Below are positions 63,405-64,000 of a stretch of 64,000 bases of DNA, one piece after another. The notes under the pieces were generated by a model, which was given only the letters and a program-made list of their open reading frames with translations, did no database searches and was not told the DNA's origin. Source of the DNA: Janthinobacterium sp. TND4EL3 (lineage in GTDB: Bacteria > Pseudomonadota > Gammaproteobacteria > Burkholderiales > Burkholderiaceae_D); NCBI RefSeq assembly GCF_900156175.1, contig NZ_FTMV01000017.1:1-64000 (forward strand). Reading direction: 5' to 3'. Positions within the stretch are counted from its first letter, which is position 1. Each line of letters opens with the position of its first letter. The position numbers and the translations under genes are program-made.

Positions 63405-63818
63405 TCAGGCCAGTGATTCAATGGCGGGATAAAGATCGTGGTCCTCGCGCCGCATGCGCTGGAACAGCGCGTGCAGCACGGTATTGGCTTCGCTGCGGAA
63501 AGCTTCCGGTTCGGCAGCCAGGCGCACGGGGGTGTTCCAGCGGCCGGCAAAGTCCAGATAGGCGCCGGCGATGCCGTGCATCTCGTTTTCATACGCGCGC
63601 CCCAGCTGGGCCACGCTGGCCACGCCGGACGCTTGCGCGGCCGGATACAGGTAGCGCTGCTCGACGGCCAGGTGCAGCTTGATCAAGCCGCTCATGGCGA
63701 TGATCTGCCCGGCAATGGCCTGGGCCTGGGCGGCAACACCGCCGCGCACCAGCCGGCGCAAGTCATCGATGGCGGCCAGGATGGCCAGGTGCTGCTGTTT
63801 GAATTTGTCGATATTCAT
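63405..63818 (-). CDS. hemerythrin HHE domain protein
   Basis: This 137-residue four-helix protein has candidate diiron ligands His10, His49, Glu53, His81, His116 and His127, with Glu125 or Asp128 nearby (HLAVEQRYLYP and REDHDLYP). Relatives store or sense O2/NO or repair Fe-S clusters (RIC/YtfE type). It is the first gene of the operon with hmp, directly behind an NsrR-like operator, so a nitrosative-stress role is likely. Confidence 0.88.
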   Translation of the reverse strand: MNIDKFKQQHLAILAAIDDLRRLVRGGVAAQAQAIAGQIIAMSGLIKLHLAVEQRYLYPAAQASGVASVAQLGRAYENEMHGIAGAYLDFAGRWNTPVRLAAEPEAFRSEANTVLHALFQRMRREDHDLYPAIESLA

Positions 63819-63845
63819 GGCGTTCTTCTCTGATGGAGTGGCTGC

Positions 63846-63874
63846 AGTGTAGCGGAATCTCTTTAAACATGCAA
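63846..63874 (-). promoter_or_regulatory. promoter of hemerythrin-hmp operon
   Basis: On the minus strand TTGCAT (63869-63874), a 17-base spacer and TACACT (63846-63851) make a good sigma-70 promoter about 28 bases before the hemerythrin start. The NsrR-like operator overlaps its -35 element. Confidence 0.65.
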
Positions 63875-63888
63875 ATCACATACATCTT
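63866..63888. promoter_or_regulatory. NsrR-like operator
   Basis: Two 11-bp half-sites, AACATGCAAAT (63866-63876) and ACATACATCTT (63878-63888), are separated by one base. This is the 11-1-11 form of the NsrR consensus (AAGATGYATTT-N-AAATRCATCTT), matching 8 and 10 of 11 positions. It overlaps the -35 hexamer of the hemerythrin-hmp promoter, and an nsrR gene lies 4 kb away. Confidence 0.7.
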
Positions 63889-64000
63889 TAAACTGAAAAG
63901 TTTCCCATAAGAATGTTGATTGAGCCAGGCCATTATGTGCGTGAGAGAACATAAAGAAATGGCGATGCCTGCCTATAATTTCCTATCGACAGACCGGACC

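Noticed and set aside
1..64000. tRNA, rRNA, CRISPR, transposase, integrase or phage genes
   Set aside because: No cloverleaf, repeat-spacer array, terminal-repeat element or mobile-element protein was recognised on either strand.

Overview
The window reads as chromosomal DNA of a high-G+C (about 64%) betaproteobacterium. The gene content (PEP-CTERM protein, NsrR/Hmp, homogentisate dioxygenase, many two-component and c-di-GMP proteins, two TonB receptors, HemB and Ppc) suggests the Oxalobacteraceae, most likely close to Janthinobacterium or Massilia. This placement is inferred from protein resemblance; no rRNA is present. I see no tRNA, rRNA, CRISPR array, insertion sequence, integrase or phage gene.

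Layout. 0-13 kb: a small membrane protein, a chemoreceptor with a very short sensor region, an XRE-cupin regulator with a GNAT acetyltransferase and a duplicated palindromic operator, a YeiE/YeiH (LysR/UPF0324) pair, a MerR regulator coupled to an FAD oxidoreductase, a LysE-type exporter, an alpha/beta hydrolase, an AraC regulator, a CAT-like acetyltransferase, an MFS exporter and an EAL phosphodiesterase. 13.1-17.2 kb: a methionine-rich MxKDx protein (MrpX type), a YedY-like molybdenum oxidoreductase, a b-type cytochrome, a DUF1223 thioredoxin-like protein and a SigF/NrsF pair. This matches the hypochlorite/methionine-sulfoxide defence regulon described in Azospira, and carries an exact GTAACC-N16-CGAA SigF-type promoter. 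17.3-21.4 kb: a DUF4331, lipoprotein, TPR and HupE/UreJ operon.

21.5-30.5 kb is the most accessory part. It holds KptA, an A+T-rich unknown beta-helix/membrane protein preceded by a perfect 26-bp palindrome, a TonB receptor, a membrane-anchored degenerate receiver protein, an orphan Imm22-like protein, an 897-residue deacetylase-caspase-TPR fusion and a 40-residue secreted peptide. 30.5-43.6 kb: hmgA with a translationally coupled upstream mini-ORF, a PEP-CTERM protein, MsrA, a metallo-beta-lactamase-fold protein with hemB, a VirK/YbjX-type protein, an OmpR/histidine kinase pair, a DUF481 outer-membrane protein, a lipase-like lipoprotein and an APH(6)-like kinase. 43.6-53.7 kb: an HD-GYP response regulator, a large MHYT-PAS hybrid kinase, an SseB-domain protein, and a Fur-controlled FecI/FecR/siderophore-receptor set.

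53.8-64 kb is central metabolism and NO defence: ppc, gap and pyk on one strand, nsrR divergent from ppc, an actP/yjcH acetate-uptake pair, and a hemerythrin-hmp operon behind an NsrR-like operator that overlaps its promoter. Oxidative, chlorine and nitrosative stress recur through the window (SigF locus, MsrA, Hmp, hemerythrin, NsrR).
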